A stretch of DNA of 64,000 nucleotides from Globodera rostochiensis (GCA_018350325.1 JAEVLN010000022.1:1302179-1366178), one strand, 5' to 3'. Positions 46,606 to 57,325 are shown, counted from the stretch's first letter. Notes: generated by a model not told the origin, from the sequence alone. A program made the numbers and translations.

Positions 46606-47404
46606 TCATTCATTCGGGTCATCTCCAAAGGAGAGGAGTCGCCTGTCCTGTTGCTGATGTGTCGGCCTCTCCTCAGCCTCTCTTCGGCTTTTCTTCTCGT
46701 CCGTTTTGCCAACTTTTTGCTTTTTGTCCTCCTCTGTTCGCCTCTTCTCCGGCTTGCGAAACACAATTTTGCCCTCCAATATTTTGCGTCCTAAACCGAC
46801 CGGCTTTATTGGATTAATTGTTCATCAATAAATCATTAAGGATTGGTCCCAAATTTAGGAAAATCAAAATTCGATTTTCAGAGACCAACAATCCGTCTCC
46901 AACAAACAGCTCCCCCCCCCCCCCCCCCCCCGACTCACTGTCCTCCTCCTCCCGCCCCTTGTCAATTTCTTTCTGCAGTTCATCCGCCGACAGGTCGGTG
47001 CTCGGGTTCAGCACCACAACTTGGGGCCGTTCCTCCTCGCGCATATTGCGGATGTCATCTCTGTCCTCCGATGGGCCCTCCTCCTCCCCCTCATCATCAC
47101 TTTTGAACTAAAACAATTTTGGGTTGTAAAACCAGAGCCGCCGTAGCCCCGGGGGACAAAAATGCACCCCCAGGGAATCGATTTTCTTTTTTGGCTTCCC
47201 CCTCCCCCGGGGGGCTCTGTGGTTGTAAATATCGATTATAGAATTGATTTGGAGATTGGCACTAGCCTTATCCTCCACGGTCCATTCCTTATAGCCAATT
47301 TTGCTCTTGAATTGTGCCAAGAACGGCGGGTCACTCCCCTGCTGATAGGAAATGCCTTTTCGTTCACGGAAAGACGACTTTTTATTCTTCCCTCTGCCAC
47401 TCAT
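46606..47404 (-). CDS. KIAA1143 / DUF4604 family protein
   Basis: Three exons on the minus strand. Exon 1 (from the ATG at 47404) is MSGRGKNKKSSFRERKGISY with QGSDPPFLAQFKSKIGYKEW, matching the family's YxxPxEPxFLxxFKxxxGYKE start. Exon 2 (from 47109) is acidic, with EEERPQVVVLNPSTDLSADE as in the family's QPQVVVL...DLSxxE core. Exon 3 (46790-46606) has GRKILEGKIVFRKPEKRRTE and ends RRLLSFGDDPNE, as in the human protein's DGRIIYRKP and SLLSFDxEDE end. The family is small, conserved, probably disordered and functionally unassigned. The exon 1 donor may be a GC-type site (aag/gctagt), since no GT fits there. A run of 19 C bases (46913-46931, plus strand) encodes a Gly run near the end of exon 2. 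Confidence 0.85.
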
Positions 47405-48105
47405 TTTACACAATTCGGTCAGACTGAGCTTTAATGATAAAGCTAAGATAAATCTGTAAATTTATAGAAAAACATCCGCTCGCATGAATACACAATAAGG
47501 ATAATACTAATTAACCGATTTGTTTTACAAATTAGGTAAAGACCGTAAATTTAAATTCTTCCTAAATTTTGAATTTTTGGCATAATGTTTCTTGGGGGGT
47601 TTAAAAAAGTCTGACCCAATAGTCAGAGAGTTTTAGAATTGTTTTATTTTCTGTAAAAAGCCATTTTGGAGGAAAGAAAGGGGCACAAAATCTAAGCTCT
47701 CCGATTTCCCCCGAGGAGTTAAGCTTGGACGCTTCCGATCCGAGGATCAAAAGTCTGATCGATCGGACCGGTGCCATGGCGACATCCATCACCAGGGAAT
47801 GGTACTGTAGTCGCAATGAAAATCAGATATGGTTTAGGGAGAAACTTACGCTGACGATGAGATTTCGTACATTTACTCTAAGTCAATTTGTAAACCGATT
47901 TATAAATGTGATAAACAAAATGAATCGTTACAATAAACATTATAATGCGTAAATTAAATTACAAAAATATTCAATTGGGTTAATTCGGCAAATAAACAAT
48001 GGCGGACGGGCGACCTCTTTTTCTCATGACGAAGATATCTGAAATATGACAGCAATTATTGTACAAAATGTGTCCATGGCGCCGCGGGGGTTGGGCGGGG
48101 CCAAT
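47405..48105. other. No gene assigned
   Basis: About 700 bp. A plus-strand stretch near 47700-47800 reads SLDASDPRIKSLIDRTGAMA and TSITREW before a possible GT donor, which could be an isolated exon, but I recognise no family and see no partner exons. Confidence 0.3.
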
Positions 48106-49778
48106 TCATTTACCCTCATTATTATTATTATTCGTCGGTCTGTAAAATTTGTCGTCGTAAGGCCATCCATCGCTTATTTTCTCAAGAATATATTGTTGAG
48201 AAGCTGTTCGATGCTGCTGTGCTGGCTCATCCGCAACGTTACTGAATTCTTTTAGCAATTTTGTGGGGGCATATTCCTCCTCCTTATTGTTGTTGTTGTT
48301 GTTGTTGAACTTGTTGAAGTTGTTGGTGTTACTTTTTTGTTCTTTGCTCCCCGTTCCATGCTCGTCCTCGTCCTGTCCAATGCGTTGTGCCGTCTTTGCC
48401 GCTTGTTGAATTATGTTTTTTGGTTTGAATGGCGGAGGACGTTCAGCGGAGGATAACGACGGACGGACGGACTCCTGCGATTTTTGGTGGATTGTGTTAA
48501 ACTGCTAATTATGATTTACGGCGGAGGATTCGCCATCTTTCATGTCCAATGTTGGCATCGGGGACGTGCTTCTGTTGGACGATGTGCCGTGGGGTGGAGG
48601 TTGAAACTGAGGTTGCCGCTTACTCTTCTCGTCGTTGGCTTCTCCTCCATCCGTCGAATGCCCAACGGCATCGGCTTCTCCTCTATCGATCGAATGCCCA
48701 ACGGCATCGGCTTCGCCTTTATCGATCGAATGCCCAACGGCATCGGCTTCTCCTCTATCGATTGAATGCCCAACGGCATCGGCTTCTCCTCTATCGATCG
48801 AATGCCCAACGGCATCGGCTTCTCCTCTTGACTGCCCATCCGTTGAATGCCAAACGGCCTCTCTGCTGCTCGTCGGGACGATCACTTCACCGCTCACTTG
48901 CGTTTGATGCGGCGATTGGTGGAGGGGTCCGTCGCTCTCAAATCGTTCACAACAAATTTGCATCGACACTCCAACATGACAGAACATGCTCGGCTATAAT
49001 TGAAGCAAAAAGCAAATTTTATAATTCAGTCATTAGGCCAATTTAGTAACCTTTGAACACTCCGTTTGGCTTCTCAACCGACCGCACCGCAGCAATGCCC
49101 CCTCGGGGCCAAACACACTGAACGAGCCCGCGGGACATTCATTTTCGGCGGCCATATCGTCGTCTGCTGTTGGCTGCTGGCGATGTTCAGTCTCGATTGA
49201 TTGTTGGTTAACAAAATTGTTCTCGTCTTCGTCCTCCGACAGACTTGGACAGCACTGGTAGTTGAAGCCGGAAAAGAAGCACGAATGGTGAAGCCCGCAA
49301 ATCGCTGATGATGAGCGTCGTCCTGTGGGAAAGAGAGGGTGCCAATAATCGATGCTTGGCGGGACTACAACGGCACGGCGATGATGCCGCCCCGAAAACT
49401 TTATTATTACATATTTGGACATATTTTTATTGTCCTAAATTGGCCACTGTCCGGTGAATGGTTCAAAAACCGCCGCTTATTGTCCTAAATTGGCCACTGT
49501 CCAATGGATGGTCCAAAATCTGCCCCCCCCGATTAAGCCGGGAAAGAAAGTGCCACGGACCCGGCAAACATTGCAACGGTTTGCCCGTCCGCTCGTCGGC
49601 CTTTGGCTCTCCGCCATTTGGACAATTGAATTGGCGTTGTCGTTGCGAATTGTTGTCTAAATAAATTGGACAAAAAAACCATTTGTCCCATCGTCCGTCT
49701 CTATTTTGTCTCACCCGCCAAAACGACAAAAAGAAGTGGCGGCAACAACAGAAACAAAAGAAGCCAATTAAAGCTCAT
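48106..49778 (-). CDS. Secreted lustrin-type cysteine-rich protein with coding minisatellite
   Basis: Five exons with consistent phases. Exon 1 (49778-49715) is a short signal peptide, [20 protein letters not shown], ending at a GT donor. Exon 2 (49656-49561) gives [25 protein letters not shown]. Exon 3 (49322-49051) has [19 protein letters not shown] and [20 protein letters not shown], and exon 4 opens [14 protein letters not shown]. Together these are two lustrin-type repeats (CPxGxP...GxPxxC...C...YxCC), common in nematode extracellular proteins. Exon 4 then carries five 12-residue repeats ([12 protein letters not shown]). Exon 5 is Asn-rich and ends [11 protein letters not shown] at 48106. 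No membrane segment is seen. It is probably exported to cuticle, egg or gland secretions, but role and partner are unknown. Confidence 0.8.
48655..48832. repeat. 36-bp coding minisatellite, five copies
   Basis: Copies of GAATGCCCAACGGCATCGGC plus TTCTCCTCTATCGATC, in frame inside exon 4 of the lustrin-type gene, with one unit reading cgcctttatc and a terminal unit breaking off into cttgactgcc. Each unit encodes 12 residues, so expansion or contraction would keep the frame. Confidence 0.92.
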
Positions 49779-50659
49779 TAAGGGGGCAATGTCGGACGAA
49801 TTGAAAACAGACGCGCTGTGATGAGCAAAAAATTCGGTGCAATTTTAAACTGGCTAATGAAAGCACAAGGGCAGAACAAGACCGGTTTTAAAGCCGGGAT
49901 TTGCGGAATTTCGTACCCGGGTGTAACCCGGCTTTTTTGATACGATCTGGCGGTTTATTTTGGAGTGACAATTTTAAATACCTACCTAATTTGAATTTAA
50001 ATTTAAAAACCACCTACCCGGTTAAGCGAAAACCCGGCGGGCTTTGTCCTACCCCAGAAAACACTATATGCATTTATTATTTCATTTTTCGACTACTCAA
50101 CGAAAGTGTGAGGGGGAGGGGGCGGGCGGACAAAATTTTATCCCATCGAAACAATGCGCAAAATCCGCCGCAGAAAATTGGAGCGAGCAGCCACCAAAAG
50201 TGGTGAAAAGCTTCTGTTTGTGAACAAAAAATATGTGAAGAGGGCTAATTGCCGCCAGCCGCCACCTTTCATTGGTTGGTAATTCAATTCAATTCCATTC
50301 ATTCGGGTCAAAAGAGGCGGCGGAGACGGAAAAAACGACGGCATCAAATTAGACGACTTTTTTTTGTTGTGAATGTATAAAACTGTGTTTGCTGGAGCAA
50401 AACCACCATTTAGTCTTGCTGATTAGTGTGAATGGGGCTATTAGTGATTCGCGCGAGAGTCTCGAGTCTTGAAATGTCGGGGCACAAATCACTTACAATT
50501 GGTGAAATGATAAGAGAAATATGAATCATTTATTAATCCGTCCAAACCATTCCATAAATACAATACAATACACAACAAAAGGCACAAATATCGAGAACAA
50601 AACGGGGCATACAACATATACATACATAGGTAAATATTACAGTTACAATCACTTTTTTC
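49779..50659. other. Intergenic, short inverted words only
   Basis: AT-rich. Around 49890-50045 several ACCCGGGT, AACCCGGC and GCCGGGAT words face each other and may mark a decayed element. I cannot define its ends. No gene recognised. Confidence 0.4.
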
Positions 50660-52583
50660 CTAATTGATTTCACGCGCCCAAACAACCAGTTCATCGACAC
50701 ACAAACGCAGTCCTTTGAATCCGCTTTCATTTGGATGGCCCGGCGGTGGTCGATAGCGGCCTGAACGGGGAAAAAAAAATCAGCTAAATAATAACAAAAA
50801 AAAAATTTCCCGAAAAAATCAAATTGCCCACCCACCCAATGTCCTCATCTCCGAAGCCAATGCTGATGTGACTCTTGAACAATTCGTTTGCCTCAACCTC
50901 CCAATCCACCACGTTTTGTCCATCAAAATCCATTGGGCATCGCAACATCAACGCGCTAGTCGAGCGGTAGTTTTTGTACAGGGCACTTCCCATGCGCGAT
51001 GCCAGTGCCAAGCGCTCCTGCGTCAGTGCATTGTGCTCGTTGAATCGCTGCTGAAAACGGCGTGGCACCGGCGTGTAGATGATGAATCGGGCCGCAGTTG
51101 ATGCTTCGGCAAAATTCTGAAAAAGAATGGTGTCAAACCAAATCAGCTAAGATGAAATTTCTGAAGTGATAAAACTGACCTTCTTCAAATTGCGCCTTAA
51201 GCGTGCCCATGGCCTCTTCCATTTGGGGAATATGAGCACTTTTGGACGTCCATCCGGGCGAAGCACATGAAGCCACTCGTACAGGTCGTTAGCACCCGGC
51301 ATTTGACGACCACGGCCCACACGTTCAGGATGTCGATGGTTGCCTCTGCGAGCTGGCGGAATCACATCAATTTCGCCATCATCCGTTGAGCACTGCGGGT
51401 ACATGTCCGTGTAGACGCGTCGCAGATTGACACAGTCGAAGATCACCGTTGGCGAGATGTGTTTGAGCAGCAGAGCAAAATCCCTTTTCTTCATGTTCAC
51501 CAGTGTGTCGATGCCATGGCCAATCAGAGGCCAAATTTGTCGCGCCATGATGCTCCAGCTTCGGTGTGCCGTCGGCAGAATGGAAAACTCCAAGGCGATG
51601 TCCGAGCGGAAGAGACGTCGCATGCGATGCAGAAAGGTGAGCACTTCTTGGTCAATGTACCTGAAGAAAATGGCGTTTTGTTTCTGTTGAAAAAGTTTTA
51701 AATTCCAAATGATCTGACCAAATGTTGAGCGAGTTGATGCCAATGATGTAGGCTGGAAGTGGCGAGGTGGCGATCGCCAACACTTCAAATTTGGTGCCAT
51801 CGTCTTTGTTGTTGTTGTCGTCGTCTTTTGGAACGTGAATTTCTGCGCCTGTGCCAGCTGTGGCTCGTCGAATGTGAAGCTCCCCCATCGACCACTTTCT
51901 TTCCTTCAGGTGAAGGTTCACCACGGAGTTGAATCGGGCATTGATCAGCGCAAACTTCGTCCCAACTTCGGCACGTCGAATCCACTTCAAAGTGTCCAAC
52001 CAGACATCGTTGCATACATTCCTGTATTGAAAATATTGTTTTTTTTAAAAATGATTAAACAGAGGACGACAAAAAAAAAACTCACAGGTCAACATTTTGC
52101 TGCACTTTCGGGCGTCCAATTGCTCTTCTGAGCATCACCAATTCGCGCTGAAAACAAAAAAGAACGAATTAAAAGCGAACAAAAGCCACTTTTTGCTCAC
52201 ACTGCTGATCGAGTCCTTTTTCTCCAAATGGGCGTCGACAAAGCCGCTTATTGTGGCGAAGCCTCTTTCACGGCTGAAGTCCACGGCGATCAGCCCTCTT
52301 CGTTGACGGAAGATGACGTGCCGCACATGGCCAAAGACCATCACTGAGAGCACAAAGAGCAGCACTTGTCCAGCCATGTCTTCTCCTTTGCGTACAAGAA
52401 AGTCGCCGTCCCTGGTCAGCAGTTGTTCCGTCTCCTCTCTGTCCAACTAAAAACAAAAATAGGGGGAATTGAATTCAAACAAAAATTAACAACAACAAAA
52501 AAACGCACATCTCCGTGATAGTACGGCAATTGCCACATCGCCTCCTCCTCAGCCTCCGCCGATGTGCTGCTTTCTGCTGCCAT
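50660..52583 (-). CDS. SH2 domain joined to a cyst-nematode F-box-family body
   Basis: Seven exons joined in phase. Exons 1-2 form an SH2 domain: MWQLPYYHGDLDREETEQLL, TRDGDFLVRKGEDMAGQVLL and VMVFGHVRHVIFRQRRG, with the phosphotyrosine-binding Arg in FLVR at residue 44. A short exon (RELVMLRRAIGRPKVQQNVD) leads into VCNDVWLDTLKWIRRAEVGT, NARFNSVVNLHLKERKWSMG and ELHIRRATAGTGAEIHV. These align with the neighbouring F-box-like protein (ICADVWLEVFAFVGPVELGH, EHFKTRKWSLGSLRIRRATD). The body then has YIDQEVLTFLHRMRRLFRSD and NVVDWEVEANELFKSHISIG, ending LCVDELVVWAREIN. No kinase domain is present. SH2 domains read phosphotyrosine and F-box proteins recruit SCF ubiquitin ligases, so a phospho-dependent adaptor is conceivable but inferred. 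Two fused predictions cannot be excluded. Confidence 0.7.
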
Positions 52584-52911
52584 CAGTGATGCCAAATGTT
52601 GTTGCGCGAATTACGTTGTTGGTTTGAGCGTTGGAGCCGAATATGCGTGCGTCGGTGTCGATTGAATAGTAATTAAGAAGATGTGTTGAAAATGATGAAG
52701 AGAAAGCTCACATCATATTGCTTTTATAACTCTTTGAATTGCATATGCTAGGTAATTATGATAGGCTTTATAATTAGGTATTTGTTTCTTCCTTCAAAAA
52801 GTTGCAATTTTGCTCACATTCATTCACCAATTAAGACAAAAATATTGTTAAAATTGCATTGTTTTTAGGCTAAACTTCATCGGAACCCTAAATAATCGGA
52901 TTTTCTACAAA

Positions 52912-54140
52912 ATGTCGGACAACGTAAGCGACGAAGAGCAGCAACAACAAATGGAGGAAATGTGAGTTTATTTCCTTAAGAGTCAAATCAAAAGCAATAA
53001 ATCCCAAATTTCAGTTCCATTTGTGCCGACGTTTGGCTCGAAGTCTTCGCCTTCGTTGGCCCTGTTGAGCTCGGACATTTAATGGCGCTGATCAGTGATT
53101 GATTTGACGCTTTGGTGGACGAGCACTTCAAGACGAGGAAATGGTCGTTGGGTTCACTGAGAATTCGTCGTGCAACTGACGGGAATGGCGCACAAATTGA
53201 CAACGAACGCTCTGGTGAACAGCTGCCAATTCCTCAAGGACCGCTTCCAAAGAAAGTGACCGGATTCGAACTGATTGCAATTAGGTCGGTTTCCTTTCTA
53301 AAAAGTTAACGAAATTTAAAATTTTGAACTTTCAGTTACGTCGACCAAACCGTCATCGAATTCCTTCAACGCATTCGCCGACTTTTCAACTCTTCCGACA
53401 CAACTGTTTACGTTGAAATCTCCGACTACGAAAACCGCAGCTGGGAAATTTTTCGTCAAAAGATTTGGCCGTTGATCAATGACAACATTTGCCGCTTTTC
53501 TTTGGACCAATTGGACCGTTTGCGGCAATTCTCTCCGGCGATTCTTCGCACTTGCGCAAAGCTCCGGTCGATCAACGTTCCAATTTCCCTCATGTTCCCG
53601 GCCGAAGACAATGCCGATGCTTCTTCTAGCCAAGCCGTGGCCAAATGCTTGTTCACTCCCCGTGAAGATGGTCTTCCGAAGTTGCTTTGTTCTTGGGGGT
53701 TAGTAGAAGACAATGAACTCATAGGGGTACCTAATTTCTCTTTATTATAATCAATTTGAGAACCTTTCGTTTTAGTCGTTCGTCAACGCTTCTGAGCCGG
53801 TCAATTTCATCATCATATTTGGATTTTTCGACGATCTTGTGCCATTTGAGCTGAAGAACAATTTGACGCGGGAGCGATTGACATTGCGACAAATGGACGA
53901 AGGCGGCTGGCTGCTGGTGCGTTGTCCAATTGTGCGAGAAGAGGCAAAATGGGCCGTGTGGGAGAAGGAGACACTGTATTGGGAGGATCACTGGAATTGC
54001 ATCTCCATTTACTTCGAAGATAAGGACATTGGCGACGAGTAAGTGAATGAATAATCTCACAATTCTCCTCCAATTGTTAAAATTTGCTTATTTTCAGGAT
54101 GGTTGACGCAAAGGCAGGTCCAAGTGAGCCCAAGAAGTGA
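52912..54140 (+). pseudogene. F-box-like family member with an in-frame stop
   Basis: ATG at 52912 gives MSDNVSDEEQQQQMEEI, then after an intron SICADVWLEVFAFVGPVELG HLMALISD. At 53100-53102 a TGA stands where family members I recall have Arg (SDRFDAL, CGA to TGA). The frame then continues intact: FDALVDEHFKTRKWSLGSLR, FELIAI, ISYVDQTVIEFLQRIRRLFN, SSSQAVAKCLFTPREDGLPK, an exon starting [54 protein letters not shown] and the end AKAGPSEPKK. Only this one lesion is visible, so it is a young pseudogene, a polymorphic null allele, a readthrough or a sequencing error. The divergent SH2 fusion gene starts about 330 bp upstream on the other strand. Confidence 0.8.
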
Positions 54141-54206
54141 ATGGACAGAGGACGAACGAATTTAATGGAGGAAATTCGAACAGATAATGGGATTATAATT
54201 GTTGAT

Positions 54207-54780
54207 TCACTACTTTGCTGTATTAATTTGGAATCTGTGTACTTATTTGTTGTATTCCTGTCATGAAAATAAAAAATGGACGGTTATTTTCTTGTTTCAA
54301 AATGTGGTGGCTATTGTTTCCTTTTTAAAAGATACCCGCGCTTTTAGTCGTCCAAACGGCAGCGCCCTAAACGTCCCTGACTCTGGGAAATATTCATATT
54401 TACCGAAAAAGTTTTATTTAGCACATAAATATTTGATAAAAATTTAATTAATTATTAAATTTATGCCTAAAAGCGCTACTTCAGTGTATATTTTGGTGAA
54501 TATTGATCAAACAAGTACGCCTTCAATTTGGAAGGATTTTTCATAGAGGGAAACAGAAAGCGTTCTGTTCATTGCCCACCAATTTTAAGGAAATAAATTG
54601 GAGCTGTCCGTACTTAATTCGAGATATGTACATAGGCACAATGTTTATCGAATTTACATATAATGGCAAAACAATTCAATCAAAAGTCAGTGAACACTTG
54701 TCGAGTGGAACACACAATATAGAGACTCATCAAAAATGATTACAGCACACAACAAAAGAATATATTTGTACACAATGATA
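54207..54780 (+). repeat. Direct repeat A, first copy
   Basis: About 570 bp nearly identical to 56755-57325, from TCACTACTTTGCTGTATTAA to the sequence near CAAAAATGATTACAGCACAC. Differences are a few substitutions and small indels (gaacacttgtcgagtggaac versus gaacaattgtcgagtgagac). It lies directly 3' of the F-box-like pseudogene and may be its duplicated 3' flank. The frames inside are short and unassigned. Confidence 0.93.
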
Positions 54781-54781
54781 C

Positions 54782-56025
54782 TCAGGAGAGGTACAGCCAT
54801 AAAGTCCAATGATAGATCCGCAAAGCACTCTCATGCATCCAAATAATCCACTCCTGAACGCATACAATCCATTCGTAGATCACCATAATGCAATCGTTTA
54901 TCCACATAATCCAGTCGTAGATGCATATAATCCACTGGTGCGCGCACACAATCCATTCATAGATCACCATAATCCACTCCCGTATCCACAGAATCCACTC
55001 GCGCATAGTCCCCCCGTACTTCAATAAAATCCAGCACAGCAACGAAAGGCTGATGATGAGACCGATGACACCTAGCTGAAAATAAGTTGAATAAGATGCA
55101 ACCGACTGAAAATTATTTATACCATTTTTTTACTGCTGTTGGACAGTGTGCGGTCCACTCTTTCGTTTCCTTTTTCCACCCTCGGCTCAGTCTCCACTGT
55201 CATCGTTGACTCCTGCTCCGTTCCATTTGACGGCAGTTCTCCAACGACTGTCATCGATGACTCCTGCTCCGTTCCATTTGACGGCAGTTCTCCAACGACT
55301 GTCATCGATGACTCCTGCTCCGTTCCATTTGACGGCAGTTCTCCAACGACTGTCATGGTTGACTCCTGCTCCGTTCCATTTGACGGCAGTTCTCCAACGA
55401 CTGTCATGGTTGACTCCTGCTCCGTTCCATTTGACGGCAGTTCTCCAACGACTGTCATCGATGACTCCTGCTCCGTTCCATTTGACGGCAGTTCTCCAAC
55501 GACTGTCATGGTTGACTCCTGCTCCGTTCCATTTGACGGCAGTTCTCCAACGACTGTCATGGTTGACTCCTGCTCCGTTCCATTTGACGGCAGTTCTCCA
55601 ACGACTGTCATCGATGACTCCTGCTCCGTTCCATTTGACGGCAGTTCTCCAACGACTGTCATGGTTGACTCCTGCTCCGTTCCATTTGACGGCAGTTCTC
55701 CAACGACTGTCATGGTTGACTCCTGCTCCGTTCCATTTGACGGCAGTTCTCCAACGACTGTCATGGTTGACTCCTGCTCCGTTCCATTTGACGGCAGTTC
55801 TCCAACGACTGTCATGGTTGACTCCTGCTCCGTTCCATTTGACGGCAGTTCTCCAACGACTGTCATGGTTGACTCCTGCTCCGTTCCATTTGACGGCAGT
55901 TCTCCAACGACTGTCATGGTTGACTCCTGCTCCGTTCCATTTGACGGCAGTTCTCCAACGACTGTCATGGTTGACTCCTGCTCCGTTCCATTTGTCGGCG
56001 CTTCACCGTTTCCTTGATCATTCAT
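54782..56025 (-). CDS. Repeat-rich single-pass membrane protein, novel
   Basis: Two exons on the minus strand. Exon 1 starts at the ATG at 56025 (MNDQGNGEAP) and runs through sixteen 17-residue units of the form VGELPSNGTEQESTMTV, differing only as TMTV or SMTV. It then reads ETEPRVEKGNERVDRTLSNS SKKM at a GT donor (atg/gtataa). Exon 2 follows ttttcag in phase: LGVIGLIISLSLLCWILLKY is a membrane helix. A tail follows with Trp-Ile every seven residues (REWILWI, REWIMVI, YEWIVCA, HQWIICI, YDWIMWI and so on), ending LWLYLS at 54782. Each long repeat contains an NGT sequon, so the N-terminal part would be heavily N-glycosylated if lumenal. No N-terminal signal peptide is visible and I recognise no family. 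The plus strand is also open, and the splice phase favours minus. Confidence 0.55.
55200..55995. repeat. 51-bp coding minisatellite, sixteen copies
   Basis: Unit GACTCCTGCTCCGTTCCATT plus TGACGGCAGTTCTCCAACGA and CTGTCATGGTT, sixteen copies. Almost all variation is between two forms of one site (gtcatggttgac versus gtcatcgatgac). The extreme homogeneity implies recent expansion or gene conversion. Confidence 0.96.
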
Positions 56026-56143
56026 TTTGTCTAAGTAAGAAAAAAAATAAATAAAAGAGGGAAAAAAATTTAGACTACCGTGTTGTGTTTGTTGCGCTTG
56101 ATGTCGAACAGAATTGAATAAATCCCCCCGAATTTATTTTCTT

Positions 56144-56754
56144 TTATATACAATTTTTGGCGTTTTGATGACGCCCGGATTGGTGTCGCAGAGCAATGGG
56201 CTTCCTTAAATATTCAACGATGAAGAAATATTTTAGCCCTTTAAGACTAAAATTCTCCACCTTTTGTAGGTTTGTCTGAGATAGGATGTTCGGCGCCGTA
56301 ATTTGGTTTTGGTGATTCATATTTGGTTTTGGCATTGTCCACGTCCGGATTGGTGTCGCAGAGCAATGGGCTTTCTTAAATATTCAAAGATGAAGAAATG
56401 TTTTTTGTCGAAAATTTCCACCTTTTGGGCATTCGTCTGAGACAGGATCGGCGCGGTATTGACGGGGACTGGTGTGAGCACTTCCATCGATTGGGCATTT
56501 GGTGGCTCATATTGCGTTTTGGCATTGCCCAAGTCTGGCTGAATGGGTGAGTATCCGCCGCCGCCGCCGCCATTCGAAGTCTGGTCAATTGAGCCAAATG
56601 CTATAAACTTCTGGGCTTGCTAGAGGATTCATGAAAAAGTTGCTGTTGCTGGACGACGGAGGCACTGGAAAAATGCTATTGTTTAAAGTTTCAATTAAAA
56701 ATAATTCACCAATTAACGCTTGCTGATGTTGAAGTAATGGAGGAGTGTTGTCTG
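56144..56754 (-). pseudogene. Truncated, frameshifted copy of the N-myristoyl repeat gene
   Basis: Duplicates the downstream part of the gene at 57370-58261. It has the same VPPSSSNSNFFMNPLASPEV exon, the same intron, and repeated 3' exon modules (AAGCCCATTGCTCTGCGACA). An extra T (tatagcatttggctc versus tatagcattggctc) shifts the frame in the main exon. Homology stops inside exon 1 (about 56750), exactly where direct repeat A' begins, so it has no start codon. It is probably non-functional. Confidence 0.8.
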
Positions 56755-57325
56755 TCACTACTTTGCTGTATTAATTTGGAATCTGTGTACTTATTTGTTG
56801 TATTCCTGTCATGAAAATAAAAAATGGACGGTTATTTTCTTGTTTCAAAATGTGGTGGCTATTGTTTCCTTTTTAAAAGATACCCGCGCTTTTAGTCGTC
56901 CAAACGGCAGCGCCCTAAACGTCCCTGACTCTGGGAAATATTCATATTTACCGAAAAAGTTTTATTTAGCACATAAATATTTGATAAAAATTTAATTAAT
57001 TATTAAATTTATGCCTAAAAGCGCTACTTCAGTGTATATTTTGGTGAATATTGATCAAACAAGTACGCCTTCAATTTGGAAGGATTTTTCATAGAGGGAA
57101 ACAGAAAGCGTTCTGTTCATTGCCCACCAATTTTAAGGAAATAAATTGGAGCTGTCCGTACTTAATTCGAGATATGTACATAGGCACAATGTTTATCGAA
57201 TTTACATATAATGGCAAAACAATTCAATCAAAAGTCAGTGAACAATTGTCGAGTGAGACACACAATATAGAGACTCATCAAAAATGATTACAGCACACTA
57301 CAAAAGAATATATTATACACAATGA
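56755..57325 (+). repeat. Direct repeat A', second copy
   Basis: Second copy of the 570-bp element at 54207-54780, same orientation, about 2.5 kb away. Its left end is fused to the truncated gene copy at 56754. Its right end leads to the 3' end of the intact gene. Confidence 0.93.

Noticed and set aside
50533..50770. Hydrophobic reading of the last SH2-gene exon in another frame
   Set aside because: The in-phase reading after the upstream donor gives GRYRPPPGHPNESGF... and a stop at 50660. The hydrophobic frame extends into the 3' flank.
55139..56054. Plus-strand open frames of about 290-300 codons across the 51-bp array
   Set aside because: The repeat is open in several frames. The minus strand has a start codon, an in-phase intron and a membrane-helix exon, so I preferred it, with moderate confidence.
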